Positions 1 to 9,027 of a stretch of 64,000 bases of DNA are shown piece after piece (the first letter of the stretch is position 1; the number at the start of each line of letters is the position of its first letter). This DNA comes from Chelatococcus asaccharovorans (GTDB lineage Bacteria; Pseudomonadota; Alphaproteobacteria; Rhizobiales; Beijerinckiaceae), in NCBI RefSeq assembly GCF_003201475.1, contig NZ_QJJK01000010.1, positions 186,001 to 250,000 of the forward strand, in the 5' to 3' direction. Below the pieces are notes generated by a model that did not search any database, was not told the origin of the DNA, and was given only the letters and a program-made list of their open reading frames with translations. The translations under genes were made by a program, and so were the position numbers.

Positions 1-78
1 CAAAGGCTCTGCATGGATCGCCCCGTCATGCACGGCCGCGGAGGCAACCGCCCGGAGAGCAAAGACGGTGAGGCCGAC

Positions 79-1053
79 ATGAAGATCGACGTTCACGCCC
101 ATTTGTATCCTGCTGCCTATCTGGACCTGCTGGACAGCTTCGGCGGTACAGGCGTCGGCACCGCGATTGCGCGTGGTCTTCACGCCGGTGACACGTCCGA
201 GGATATCGACCGGCGCCTGGCGATGATGGACAAGGCGGGCGTTGACGTTCAGATATTGTCCGTCTCGCCTCAGGACCCCTACTTTCAGAACCCGGACCAA
301 AGCCTGGACGCGGCGCGCCTCGCCAACAACATCCTCGCGGAGGTTGTGAAGCGAGGCCGTCACCGCTTTGCCGCGTTCGCTTCCTTGCCGCTGCCGCATA
401 TCGACGCCGCAATCGCTGAAATGGATCGCTGCTTCCACGAATTGGAGATGATCGGCGTAACGGTGTCCACGACCATCCTGGGCAGGCCGCTGGCGGATTC
501 CTGGTTCGATGGCCTGTTCTCCGAACTCGATCGGCGTGGGGCTGTCGTGTTCATCCACCCTGGTAGTGTAGGCCTCGCCTCAAGCTTGGTCACGAACTCC
601 AGGCTCGATGGCCCGCTTGGCTCGCCATTCGAAGATACGATTTGCGTCCTGCAGCTCATACGGGCCGGCGTTCCCGAGCGTTTTCCAGGGATAAAATTCA
701 TTTCGTCCCATCTGGGCGGATGCCTCCCGTTCCTATCGAAGCGAATCGACGTGCAGGCGCCCGTTTTCATGACGAGCACGGTGATACCGAGCGTGGAAGC
801 GAAGCATCTCTGGTTTGATACGGTGAATGCACATCCAGCGGCGCTTCGGTGTGCGTGCGAAACTTTTGGGGCGGACCGCTTATTGCTCGGGACCGATACC
901 CCATATTGGCAGGGCGATCTCTACCAACTTGCTGTCGATTACATCAGCCAAGCGGGTCTGTCCGCTCAGGATGTGGAGCGGATCTACAGCGAAAACGCCA
1001 TGGCACTGCTCGGCGCGAAACTTTCCCAAGCCGGCGCAGTCCCGGCCCGTTGA
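79..1053 (+). CDS. Amidohydrolase family protein (ACMSD-like metal-dependent decarboxylase/hydrolase)
   Basis: This is a TIM-barrel amidohydrolase of the 2-amino-3-carboxymuconate-6-semialdehyde decarboxylase (ACMSD) superfamily. The ATG at 79 is chosen because it places MKIDVHAHLYP at the N-terminus, where the family carries its first metal-binding H-x-H (His6, His8), and a GGTGAGG sequence lies just upstream. An in-frame ATG at 13 would add 22 residues with no family character. Other expected metal or active-site residues are visible: His160 in FIHPG, His211 in SSHLGG and Asp273 in LLGTD. The length of 324 aa is normal. It stands alone, so the substrate is not shown. ACMSD acts in kynurenine breakdown and other kynurenine-pathway genes occur 36-54 kb away, but a resorcylate-type decarboxylase or a lactone hydrolase is equally possible. 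Confidence 0.85.
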   Translation: MKIDVHAHLYPAAYLDLLDSFGGTGVGTAIARGLHAGDTSEDIDRRLAMMDKAGVDVQILSVSPQDPYFQNPDQSLDAARLANNILAEVVKRGRHRFAAFASLPLPHIDAAIAEMDRCFHELEMIGVTVSTTILGRPLADSWFDGLFSELDRRGAVVFIHPGSVGLASSLVTNSRLDGPLGSPFEDTICVLQLIRAGVPERFPGIKFISSHLGGCLPFLSKRIDVQAPVFMTSTVIPSVEAKHLWFDTVNAHPAALRCACETFGADRLLLGTDTPYWQGDLYQLAVDYISQAGLSAQDVERIYSENAMALLGAKLSQAGAVPAR

Positions 1054-1295
1054 TTAACGGTCGTGACTGAACTCCGTACCCGTGCACCGCCTTCTGCGAC
1101 CGGGGCGCCGGCCCGTGTCGGCCCTGGGCTGTTCACTTTCGCGGCGCGCACGGTTTGCCGATCGTCTCGTACCAGCTGGGTGCAGGAAAGGGTGGCGGGA
1201 TGCGAACGGATCCCCGCCCAGGAGGAGCTGGGGTGACCGGGCGACCGGCGGTCCGCTGTGTTTCGATAATCTCCGGTGCTCGATATCGCGGACGC

Positions 1296-3491
1296 CTACA
1301 TCACGTGCTCGATGCGAATCGGCAGCTCACGCAGACGCCGGCCTGTCGCGTGAAAGACGGCGTTGGCGATCGCCGGCGCCACGCCGCACAGCGACACCTC
1401 GCCGAGGCTCTTGACGCCGCTCTCCAGCAGACCATCAGGCTCGTCGATAAATTCCACGTCGATCCGGCCGATGTCAGCATTCACGGGGATCGCATATTCG
1501 GCAAGGTCCGCGTTCAAGAAACCGCCGTAGCGCGGATCCGTTTCGCTTGCCTCACGCAGTGCCGCGCCGATCCCCCACACGACACCGCCGCGCACCTGGC
1601 TCAGCGCCGTCCGCGGGCTGATCACGCGGCCACAGTCGGCAACGCTGACAACACGCGGCACACGGATGCGCCTCAGCCGGGGCTCCACGTGGACCTCCAC
1701 GAAATGAGCGATGAAGCTGAAGGAGACGCAATCGTCGAAGACCGGTCCGGCCCGGGATACGAGGCCCGAACGAAGAAGACCAAAGACATCGTCCGGCTGG
1801 CCCGGCGGCTTGACCATGGTTTCGACATCGAGCGAATCCCTGGCTGCGGCCTTTAGGATCTCCGATGGGGATCTGCCTTCGACGACACCATCAGGCGTAA
1901 GCTTCGCCAGCGCCTTCCACATCGCGTCGGCGGCAGCCTCGATGGCCAGGGCGGCGGAAGCCGAGCCCCAGGAGCCCGCCGTCGGCTGCTGTAGAGCGGC
2001 CCGTGTGTCACCGATGACAACGGTGACCGCGCCGGGCGAGATCCGGAGCTTACGGCCCGCCACGGCCGCGATCACGCTTCGCATGCCTTGTCCCATCTCA
2101 TGGGCCCCCATGGCGATTTCGACGCCACCGTCACTATTGGCGGTCAGCCTCACGACGTTCGAGACCATCATGCCGGGATAGGCGCCGAGCGCCACGCCCC
2201 AACCGACGAAAGAGCCGTCGGCTGAGCGCATGGACCGAGGTTCTGCGCTCCGGGCCTGCCAGCCGAAGCGTTCGGCGCCGCGCCGCAGGCACGTACCGGC
2301 GTGACGCGAGCTAAATGGGCGCTTGGTGATCGGATCAAGGATCGTATCATTGGCGAGACGCAGGTCGACAGGATCCATTCCGATTGCATAGGCAAGCTCG
2401 TCCATGGCCGTTTCCATCGCGAAACAAGCGGGATGCTCAAAGGGCGCGCGCATGAAGCCCGGCGTCTGCGTGTCCGTGCGTATCAGCCGATGAAGGCCGC
2501 GAAACGCGCTCCAGCCATAAAGACGCGCGCTGGTCGCCGCATACTCACCGGGAAAGAAGTCGATGCGCGAGGACTGTGCGTCCGTCTCATGGATGGCCGC
2601 AAGCAACGTGCCGGAGACGTCGGCGCCGAGCCGGACGTGATGCCGGGAAGCGGGACGAAAGCTCGCGCCTTGAAAGAGCTGGGTCCGCGGCACGACCAGC
2701 TTCACGGGAGCGCCTGCACGTCGCGACGCGGCAGCGGCGAGCGCAGTCTGCATCTGGAGTGAGTTCTTCTGGCCGAAGCCGCCCCCGACGAACGGCGAGA
2801 TGACCTCCACCTGCCCGGCAGGGATCCCGAGGACGCGCGCAAGGCCGTGGCGGACGCCTTCAGCGTTCTGCGTGCCTTCATGGACGATGAGCGTGTCGCC
2901 TTCCCACTCGGCCACCGTGGCGATGAGTTCGATGGGATTTTGATGCTGCGCCGGACATTTGAGTTCAATGTCGACTTTGATAGGCGCCGCCGCGAAAGCC
3001 GCGTCGGCGTCGGCGGCGACGGGCTCCGTGAGAAATTGGCCCATGGGTGTGTCGGCCTGGTCAACGATGTCCACGCCAGGGGAATCGATGGTCGGGCAGA
3101 ACGCCTCCGCCGCGTAGGTTGCGCGGACCAGCGCCGCCGCTTCGGTCGCCGCCTCGAAGGTGTCGGCAACGACGACTGCGATGGGCTGACCTCGGTAGGC
3201 GATGTCCGGCGAGCGCAACGGTTGAAAATTTTGAAAGCCGTAGCCGCCGAGGAGGAAGCCCGGAAGCTGCAAGTCAGCCAGGTCCTGATGTGTCAGGACC
3301 TGACGCACGCCGGGGGTGGCGCTCGCCGCCAGCGTGTCGATATCGAGGATGCGTCCCTTCGGAATGGTGGAGACTGCAAGCGCGGCATGCAGCAGGCCCG
3401 GCCGCGGGCTATCCGCGCCGAAGATTGGAGCACCGCAGACCTTTTGCCGGGCATCCTCGCGGGGAACGTTCGGGAAGGGAACGTCGGTCAT
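1296..3491 (-). CDS. paoC: Aldehyde oxidoreductase, molybdenum-cofactor-binding subunit (PaoC-like)
   Basis: This is the large catalytic subunit of a xanthine oxidase-family molybdoenzyme, which oxidises aldehydes (or hydroxylates N-heterocycles) with water and passes electrons to the Fe-S and FAD subunits. An aldehyde-oxidase hammerhead domain occupies about residues 20-130, followed by the two MoCo-binding domains. Visible motifs are GGGFGQK (236-242), AHEMGQGM (463-470) and KSLGEVSLCG, whose Glu698 is the expected catalytic base. The length of 731 aa matches E. coli PaoC (about 732 aa). It is last in a tight operon with the FAD subunit (4-nt gap) and the 2Fe-2S subunit. The CO-dehydrogenase signature AYRCSFR is absent. 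The natural substrate is unknown. No PaoD/XdhC-type maturation gene is adjacent. Confidence 0.88.
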   Translation of the reverse strand: MTDVPFPNVPREDARQKVCGAPIFGADSPRPGLLHAALAVSTIPKGRILDIDTLAASATPGVRQVLTHQDLADLQLPGFLLGGYGFQNFQPLRSPDIAYRGQPIAVVVADTFEAATEAAALVRATYAAEAFCPTIDSPGVDIVDQADTPMGQFLTEPVAADADAAFAAAPIKVDIELKCPAQHQNPIELIATVAEWEGDTLIVHEGTQNAEGVRHGLARVLGIPAGQVEVISPFVGGGFGQKNSLQMQTALAAAASRRAGAPVKLVVPRTQLFQGASFRPASRHHVRLGADVSGTLLAAIHETDAQSSRIDFFPGEYAATSARLYGWSAFRGLHRLIRTDTQTPGFMRAPFEHPACFAMETAMDELAYAIGMDPVDLRLANDTILDPITKRPFSSRHAGTCLRRGAERFGWQARSAEPRSMRSADGSFVGWGVALGAYPGMMVSNVVRLTANSDGGVEIAMGAHEMGQGMRSVIAAVAGRKLRISPGAVTVVIGDTRAALQQPTAGSWGSASAALAIEAAADAMWKALAKLTPDGVVEGRSPSEILKAAARDSLDVETMVKPPGQPDDVFGLLRSGLVSRAGPVFDDCVSFSFIAHFVEVHVEPRLRRIRVPRVVSVADCGRVISPRTALSQVRGGVVWGIGAALREASETDPRYGGFLNADLAEYAIPVNADIGRIDVEFIDEPDGLLESGVKSLGEVSLCGVAPAIANAVFHATGRRLRELPIRIEHVM

Positions 3492-3495
3492 GGTG

Positions 3496-4482
3496 TCAGG
3501 CCCTCTGTCTTGCCGTCATCAATGCGTCTGTGACGGTGCGAATACCGAGCTCGATGCGGAAGGCGTTGGAACGACCAGGGATCGCGCCGTCGAGCGCCGC
3601 CTCGCCCGCAGCGCGCGCTGCGCTCTCGTCGAACCGGCGGCCGATCAGCAGCCGCTCGGCCGCCCGCGCACGCCAGGGCCGAGTGGCAAGGCCGCCGACG
3701 GCCACGCGAGCGTCGCGCACCACATCGCCGTCCATCTCGAGCGCCACCGCCGCCGAAGCGAGCGCGAAGGCGTATGATTCGCGATCTCGAACCTTCAGGA
3801 AGGTCGAGGCCCGACCGAGCGGCGTGACCGGGATACGGATGCGAACGATCATCTCGCCGGGCTCAAGCGTGGTCTCTTTCTGAGGCGTGTCGGCAGGCTC
3901 GCGATGCAGCTCCTCGAACGGAAGCACCCGTTCACCGCCCGGGCCGACGACGTCGATCTCGGCGTCGAAGGCGACGAGGGCCGCGGCGAAGTCGCCCGGA
4001 TACACCGCGCTGCAAGAAGGGCTCGCGCCCAGAAGCGCCTGACCGCGGTCAAGCCCTTCAGCGGCAGCGCACCCGCTGCCAGGGTCGCGCTTGTTGCAGG
4101 CGTATGGCTCCCCGCCCCGGAAATAGGGACACCGCGTGCGCTGCAACAGATTACCGCCGAGGCTCGCCATATTGCGCAGTTGCTGGGAGGCGGCACGCCA
4201 AAGCGACTCGGAGATGGCGGGATAGTCTCGGACGAGGCCGGCGTCGGCGGCCACCTCGCTCATCCGCGCGAGCGCCCCGAACACGAGCTCGCGCTCTCCC
4301 GAGGTGTCGAAGTGCTTCAACTCGCCCAGGTGATTGATATCGATGATTCGCTCGGGTCGCTCGATCCGGAGTTTCATGAGGTCGTAGAGCGTCGTGCCAC
4401 CTGCGAGCAGCTTCGCGCCCCTGCTGAGGGCTTTCACGGCGTCGCCGACATTGGATGCGCGGACATAGGTGAACGGCTGCAT
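3496..4482 (-). CDS. paoB: Aldehyde oxidoreductase, FAD-binding subunit with extra Fe-S cluster motif (PaoB-like)
   Basis: This is the middle, FAD-binding subunit of the molybdenum hydroxylase and carries electrons between the 2Fe-2S clusters and the acceptor. The PCMH-type FAD domain shows LLAGGTTLYDLMK (25-37) and ASLGGNLLQRTRCPYFR (106-122). Four cysteines at about 118, 129, 138 and 157, in the pattern CPYF...CNKRDPGSGC...C, match the additional [4Fe-4S] loop that distinguishes E. coli PaoB (YagS) from ordinary CoxM-type subunits. The C-terminal CO-dehydrogenase flavoprotein domain follows. Its length of 328 aa is normal. It lies 3 nt downstream of the 2Fe-2S subunit and 4 nt upstream of the large subunit, so one transcript is likely. 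Confidence 0.87.
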   Translation of the reverse strand: MQPFTYVRASNVGDAVKALSRGAKLLAGGTTLYDLMKLRIERPERIIDINHLGELKHFDTSGERELVFGALARMSEVAADAGLVRDYPAISESLWRAASQQLRNMASLGGNLLQRTRCPYFRGGEPYACNKRDPGSGCAAAEGLDRGQALLGASPSCSAVYPGDFAAALVAFDAEIDVVGPGGERVLPFEELHREPADTPQKETTLEPGEMIVRIRIPVTPLGRASTFLKVRDRESYAFALASAAVALEMDGDVVRDARVAVGGLATRPWRARAAERLLIGRRFDESAARAAGEAALDGAIPGRSNAFRIELGIRTVTDALMTARQRA

Positions 4483-4485
4483 GGC

Positions 4486-5007
4486 TTACCCCTGCGTCCT
4501 GGCCGCGACGTCCTCGATCGCCGCGACAATCCCGACATAGGCGCCGCAACGGCAGAGGTTGCCGCTCATGTATTCGCGGATTTCATCGAGCGATTTGGCA
4601 TGCCCTTCTTGGACGCAAGCGATCGCGGACATGATCTGCCCCGGCGTGCAGTAGCCGCACTGGAGTGCGTCGTGATCGATGAAGGCCTGTTGCATCGGAT
4701 GCAGCGCGCCATCGACGCCTTGAAGGCCCTCGATCGTGCCGACGTCGTAGCCTTGAGCTTGCGCCGCGAGCGTCAGACAGGAAACGACGCGGCGACCGTC
4801 GATATGTACGGTGCAAGCACCGCACTGACCATGGTCGCACCCCTTCTTCGCGCCGGTCAGACCGATATGCTCGCGCAAAGCGTCGAGCAAGCTCGTGCGC
4901 ACATCGATGAAAAGATCATGGATCGCGCCATTCACCATCAGTGTGACGCTAAGGCTGGCAGTGGCCCGTCGCGGTTGCGCTTGGGATAATGTGACCGTGC
5001 CCGTCAT
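4486..5007 (-). CDS. paoA: Aldehyde oxidoreductase, 2Fe-2S subunit (PaoA-like)
   Basis: This is the small iron-sulfur subunit with two [2Fe-2S] clusters. The N-terminal plant-ferredoxin-type domain contains GCDHGQCGACTV, and the C-terminal four-helix domain contains QCGYCTPGQ and NLCRCGAY. It is first in the three-gene operon. E. coli PaoA is exported by an N-terminal Tat signal. Here the N-terminus (MTGTVTLSQAQPRRATASLS) has no twin-arginine-plus-hydrophobic segment, so a cytoplasmic enzyme is more likely. The alternative names CoxS or XdhA-like fit equally well at family level. Confidence 0.87.
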   Translation of the reverse strand: MTGTVTLSQAQPRRATASLSVTLMVNGAIHDLFIDVRTSLLDALREHIGLTGAKKGCDHGQCGACTVHIDGRRVVSCLTLAAQAQGYDVGTIEGLQGVDGALHPMQQAFIDHDALQCGYCTPGQIMSAIACVQEGHAKSLDEIREYMSGNLCRCGAYVGIVAAIEDVAARTQG

Positions 5008-5199
5008 CTCATGCCTCCGTGTCGCGGCGTGTAAGCTCGACCGTTACCGGGGTGACGCGATCATCGGATCGTCGAGCCGCGGCACGGTTGCGCACCCACC
5101 GGATTGTGCGCGTGGCGGCAGAATTTGAGGCGTTAAGACGTGCAAAATCGCGCAAAAAGGCGAATTGGCTGTGTGCCGGCGGACGCTTTGAAAAGCCGG

Positions 5200-5397
5200 A
5201 GTTTCGTCCCTCGTCTGTCGAAATGCGTACGGCGCTGACATCGCGGTCCCCGACCCATTTCGTGCCGGGCACGCTGACGCAGTGGAAGACCGGGATAAGC
5301 CAGGCGCCGTCGTCGAGCACGACCGGCGGCTGGCGCACGAAGATGCCGTGGCCGTCGGGTGCGTATGAGGCGGATGCAAATGTCGAAGTCGCACCAC
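5200..5397 (-). pseudogene. Remnant of a sialidase-like (BNR/Asp-box) gene, truncated
   Basis: On the minus strand the frame reads QPPVVLDDGAWLIPVFHC followed by VSAVRISTDEGR. This resembles the core of bacterial exo-alpha-sialidase-like proteins, where a similar segment precedes an Asp-box strand. The similarity starts next to the repeat at 5398-5502 and is lost after DEGR, about 65 residues later, while whole sialidase-like proteins are over 350 aa. No credible start codon with a ribosome-binding site is present. I read it as a decayed fragment whose 5' part was lost at the repeat boundary. Recognition is from memory of the family pattern. Confidence 0.45.
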
Positions 5398-5502
5398 TAG
5401 AGCAAGTCCGTCTTTTGCGGACTTGCTCCGCTCAAAAAATGACGAGCAAATTCATCGGCTTAGATGGGATCAAACGATTCCATCTAAGCCGGATTTGCTC
5501 TA
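5398..5502. repeat. Palindromic intergenic repeat, family B, copy 1
   Basis: About 105 bp run from TAGAGCAAGTCCG to GGATTTGCTCTA. It contains two stem-loops: one around the inverted pair GTCCG...CGGAC and one around CTTAGATGG...CCATCTAAG. An almost identical copy lies at 62037-62142, where the HK gene ends. This copy sits 4 nt beyond the chrA stop and abuts the sialidase remnant. Confidence 0.9.
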
Positions 5503-5506
5503 GGCG

Positions 5507-6730
5507 TCAGGCCAGGCCGATCAGAACGCCACCCGCCGCGCCGACGATGACGACGACCCAGGGGGGCGCTTTCCACGCCATCAGCAGCACGAAGCAGGTG
5601 AGCGCCAGCGCGAACGGCCGGGCGCCAACAATCGCACTGGTAAAGACCGGATCGTAGAGGGCCGCGCCGAGGATGCCGACGACGGCGGCATTGGCGCCGC
5701 GCATCAGGGCTTGCGCGCTTTCACCCTTGCGAAAGCTATCCCAGAACGGAATGACGCCGATGAGGATCAGGAAGCCCGGCAGGAACACGGCGACCAGCGC
5801 GATGCCAGCCCCGATGAGGCCATGGGGCTCTGGCCCCAGCACGGCGCCCAGATAGGCCGCGAAGGTGAAGAGCGGCCCGGGCACGGCCTGCGCCGCACCA
5901 TACCCCGCCAGAAACTGATCGTGGCTGACCCAGCCGCGGCCCACCACCTCGGTTTCGAGGAGCGGCAGCACGACGTGTCCACCGCCGAAAACGAGTGAGC
6001 CCGCACGGTAGAACGCATCGAAGACGGCGAGCCCCTGCCAGGACGTGGCGGCCGTAACCAGGGGCAGCGCGAACAGCAGGGCGACAAAGAGCGTGAGGGA
6101 TATGACGCCGAACGTCCGCGAGACGGGGAAGTCGATATGGCTTGTGATCGCCGCGTGTCCCGTGCGGCAGACCAGGAGCCCGGCCAGGGCGCCGCCGGCG
6201 ATGGCCACCACCTGCCCAAACGAACCCGCGACGAGTAGGACGATCAGCACGGCTCCGAGGGCAATGGTCGCGCGCTGGCGGTCCGGACAGAGGTTCCTGG
6301 CCATCCCCCAGACCGCCTGCGCCACGACGGCGACGGCCACGATCTTCAGGCCACTGATGATGCCGCTGCCGATGGGGCCGCCGAACGCTGCCGCGCCATA
6401 GGCGAAGAGAACGAGCAGGATGGCCGACGGGAGGGTGAAGGCTGTCCAGGCTCCCAATGCGCCGAGCGGGCCGCCGCGCAGGAGCCCGAGCGCAAAGCCC
6501 ACCTGGCTTGACGCCGGGCCTGGCAGGAACTGGCTCAAGGCGACGAGATCGGCATAGCCTTTCTCGTCGATCCATCGGCGCCGCAGGACAAGTTCGTCGC
6601 GGAAATACCCGAGATGCGCGATCGGTCCGCCGAAGGAGGTGAGGCCGAGCTTGAGGAAGGCCGTGAACACTTCGCCGGCCGAGCCATGACTCGCGTGTCC
6701 AGCGCCGTGGCCCATCGTCACATCATCCAT
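5507..6730 (-). CDS. chrA: Chromate transporter ChrA (long-chain, two CHR domains)
   Basis: This is an inner-membrane CHR-family protein that exports chromate. At 407 aa it has the bidomain length. The N-terminal CHR domain has LGLTSFGGPIAHLGYFRDE and LSQFLPGPASSQ. The C-terminal half repeats the pattern with GSLVFGGGHVVLPLLE and AQAVPGPLFTFAAYLG. About ten hydrophobic segments can be counted. Its stop codon lies 4 nt from a palindromic repeat that may serve as the transcript end. It is divergent from pxpA with 204 bp between them. No chrB regulator is adjacent. Confidence 0.92.
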   Translation of the reverse strand: MDDVTMGHGAGHASHGSAGEVFTAFLKLGLTSFGGPIAHLGYFRDELVLRRRWIDEKGYADLVALSQFLPGPASSQVGFALGLLRGGPLGALGAWTAFTLPSAILLVLFAYGAAAFGGPIGSGIISGLKIVAVAVVAQAVWGMARNLCPDRQRATIALGAVLIVLLVAGSFGQVVAIAGGALAGLLVCRTGHAAITSHIDFPVSRTFGVISLTLFVALLFALPLVTAATSWQGLAVFDAFYRAGSLVFGGGHVVLPLLETEVVGRGWVSHDQFLAGYGAAQAVPGPLFTFAAYLGAVLGPEPHGLIGAGIALVAVFLPGFLILIGVIPFWDSFRKGESAQALMRGANAAVVGILGAALYDPVFTSAIVGARPFALALTCFVLLMAWKAPPWVVVIVGAAGGVLIGLA

Positions 6731-6934
6731 CCCTGATCGCCTCTTCGGTGAATTCGCGGGCCCGCAGGGTGCCTTGGGGCTATGACGGATTTATCATCGC
6801 CGTAGAGCGGCCGTAAGGCCCTGTGCGGCCAGGCCGGCAAGCAGGCGGCATCAGATCTGACATTTTGCGACGCTGGCCCTTTCGTGCCTCGGGCATTGGC
6901 GTATGTATCAAAAGCAAATCGCGGGGTGCATGCC

Positions 6935-7696
6935 ATGAAGATCGATCTCAACGCCGATGTCGGCGAAAGTTTCGGCCCCTGGACGATGGGGGATGACGCC
7001 GCGATGTTCGAGATCGTGACGACCGCGAATATCGCATGCGGCTTCCATGCGGGCGATCCCGAGATCATGCGCAGAACGAGCGAGATCGCAAAGGCCAAGG
7101 GGGTTGCAGTCGGGGCCCATCCCGGCTTCGCCGACCTGATCAATTTCGGGCGACGGCGCATCATGGGCCTGACTGCGCGCGAGGTCGAGAATCTGGTGGC
7201 CTACCAGGTGGGTGCCTTCGCCGCGGTGGCCGGGCTCGCCGGTCATCGCATGACGCATGTGAAGGCGCATGGTGCACTCGGCAACATGTGCAATGACGAC
7301 GAACCCCTCGCCTTGGCGGCGGCTCGCGGCATCAAGGCGGCAGCGCCCGACACGCTCTTTCTCGTCATGCCGGGCCTGCCGACCGAGCGCGCAGCGGAGA
7401 AGGTGGGCTTGGCCTATTTTCGCGAAATCTATGCTGACCGAACCTATGACGACAGTTTCAATCTCACGGACCGCGGCAAGCCCGGTTCCGTGCTGCATGA
7501 TCCCGACGACGCAACCAGCCATGTGATGCGAATGCTCGACGCCGGCGCCATCATCTCGGTCAACGGCAAGACGCTGAAGGTCGAGATCGATTCCATCTGC
7601 GTCCACGGGGACAACCCCCATGCCGTCGCCTTGGCCCGTACGCTTCGCGACAGGCTGGAAGCGCAGGGTGTTACCATCGCCCGTTATGCGGGCTGA
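6935..7696 (+). CDS. pxpA: 5-oxoprolinase subunit A (LamB/YcsF family)
   Basis: PxpA is the subunit of prokaryotic ATP-dependent 5-oxoprolinase that, with PxpB and PxpC, hydrolyses 5-oxoproline to glutamate. The start at 6935 gives the hallmark N-terminus MKIDLNADVGESFGPW. Further signatures are ANIACGFHAGDP and VGAHPGFADL. The length of 253 aa is typical. An upstream in-frame start at 6884 is less likely because it precedes the conserved N-terminus by 17 non-conserved residues. No pxpB or pxpC is adjacent, so partners must be encoded elsewhere or the protein acts in another role. Confidence 0.9.
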   Translation: MKIDLNADVGESFGPWTMGDDAAMFEIVTTANIACGFHAGDPEIMRRTSEIAKAKGVAVGAHPGFADLINFGRRRIMGLTAREVENLVAYQVGAFAAVAGLAGHRMTHVKAHGALGNMCNDDEPLALAAARGIKAAAPDTLFLVMPGLPTERAAEKVGLAYFREIYADRTYDDSFNLTDRGKPGSVLHDPDDATSHVMRMLDAGAIISVNGKTLKVEIDSICVHGDNPHAVALARTLRDRLEAQGVTIARYAG

Positions 7697-7824
7697 ATGT
7701 CCTCATCCAGCCATCACCCACGGCCCCACCGTCCGGGCAGGACATCGAACCCTCACAGAGCGGAGCCGCGACCGCCAAGGCGCCCGCGTCTGCCAAAGCG
7801 CGGTGGGGACGGGTTTCTCACGCC

Positions 7825-8607
7825 TCACGCGGTGGGCACGGTCCCTCCATCGATGACATATTCGGTGCCGGTTATGGCCGCGGCGCGCGGGGATACCAGG
7901 AAGGTTATCAGATCGGCGACCTCGTCTGGTTTGACCGGTCGACCAAGCGGAATTCCGCCTAACGAATTCATGATGATCCTCTTGCCGCCCTCATAGTCAG
8001 TCCCGGCGTCCTTCGCGAGCCGTTCCGCGAGCGCCACGGCGGCGTCGGTCTCGATCCAGCCCGGCGACACGCGAACCACCCTGATCCCCTTGGGGGTCAC
8101 TTCCTTTGACAGGCTCTTGCTATAGGTCGATAGCGCCGCTTTCGCTGCGGCGTAGGCCGTCGTCGATTCCGGCAGGGGCAGTTCGTGCTGGATCGACGTC
8201 ACGTGGACGATGACGCCTGCTCCCTGCGCAATCATCGAAGGAAGCAGCACGCGGTCGAGCCGGACCGCGGGCATGAGATTGTGATCGATCTCTTTTTGCC
8301 ATTCCTCATCGGTCAATGCCGCAAAGCCGCCTCCAGGCGCGCTCGATCCTCCGAGCATATTGACGAGGATGTCGATGCCGCCGAATGTCGCGATCACTTC
8401 CTCCGCAACCTTGGCGCACCCCTGCGCAGTCAGCAGGTCGGCCGCGATGTATTGGATGGTCCCCGTTCCATGCTGGGGCACCGTTCTGGCCGTTACCGCG
8501 ACGCGCGCGCCTGCGGCCGCCAGTGCGCGAGCGGCCGCAGCGCCGGCGCCCCTCGTGCCGCCCGTCACGAGGGCGCGTTTTCCATCAAGGCCAAGATCGA
8601 AGCTCAT
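7825..8607 (-). CDS. SDR-family oxidoreductase
   Basis: This is a classical short-chain dehydrogenase/reductase of 260 aa. The nucleotide-binding motif [16 protein letters not shown] is near residue 16. The NNAG-equivalent region reads NMLGG, and the catalytic Tyr-x3-Lys is in [10 protein letters not shown]. The Ser-equivalent is in VTSIQHE. C-terminal residues include [14 protein letters not shown], the usual family ending. The ATG overlaps the stop of the upstream NTF2-like gene by 4 nt, so the two are co-translated. The substrate is unknown. The divergent HxlR regulator is the probable controller. Confidence 0.88.
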   Translation of the reverse strand: MSFDLGLDGKRALVTGGTRGAGAAAARALAAAGARVAVTARTVPQHGTGTIQYIAADLLTAQGCAKVAEEVIATFGGIDILVNMLGGSSAPGGGFAALTDEEWQKEIDHNLMPAVRLDRVLLPSMIAQGAGVIVHVTSIQHELPLPESTTAYAAAKAALSTYSKSLSKEVTPKGIRVVRVSPGWIETDAAVALAERLAKDAGTDYEGGKRIIMNSLGGIPLGRPVKPDEVADLITFLVSPRAAAITGTEYVIDGGTVPTA

Positions 8608-8930
8608 GGGACGATCTCCAGCCGGGAAATCGCATCACCTGAGAGCGTGAAAGCGTAGCGAAGGTCGACCGGGCTTCCCGGGAAATTTCCCGTCAGATGT
8701 GCGGTGACGATGACCCTGTCGTCCTGATTCTCAATGGCCACGGGTTCCGCGACATAATCGTATTGTACGGAAGCCGCGGCCTTCCAGGCCGCGATAGCGT
8801 CGTGCCCCGTGTATGTCTTCTTCTCATCGAGGACAACGGCATCGGGCGTGAAGCATTTGGCAACCGCCACACCATCCGTCGTATCCGCGGCAAAGTAATC
8901 GGCTATGGGCTGGGGAAATGAGAGGGGCAT
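8604..8930 (-). CDS. NTF2-like / SnoaL-like small protein
   Basis: This 108-aa protein has an NTF2-like alpha+beta cone fold pattern ([24 protein letters not shown], shown here only in part: [14 protein letters not shown]). Such proteins act as small isomerases, hydrolases or ligand-binding partners, and often pair with an SDR enzyme as here. It is first in a two-gene operon, overlapping the SDR gene by 4 nt. No catalytic residues can be assigned from sequence alone. Confidence 0.75.
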   Translation of the reverse strand: MPLSFPQPIADYFAADTTDGVAVAKCFTPDAVVLDEKKTYTGHDAIAAWKAAASVQYDYVAEPVAIENQDDRVIVTAHLTGNFPGSPVDLRYAFTLSGDAISRLEIVP

Positions 8931-8975
8931 GATCGATCTCCGGGTTGAGCTTGTCCGGTTCTCGAAAATGGCCTA

Positions 8976-9019
8976 ACTTTCCTAAAGTGCAAGAACACAC
9001 GGAAAAGTAAGGTACTTAC
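8976..9019. promoter_or_regulatory. Candidate HxlR operators in a divergent promoter
   Basis: The 97-bp gap between the NTF2/SDR operon and the HxlR gene holds two short perfect inverted repeats: ACTTT-CCT-AAAGT at 8976-8988 and GTAAG-GTA-CTTAC at 9007-9019. HxlR-family dimers bind short inverted repeats of this type (for example TAC-N7-GTA) near their own and divergent targets. The match is by eye only. Confidence 0.45.
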
Positions 9020-9027
9020 GAAAAGGT

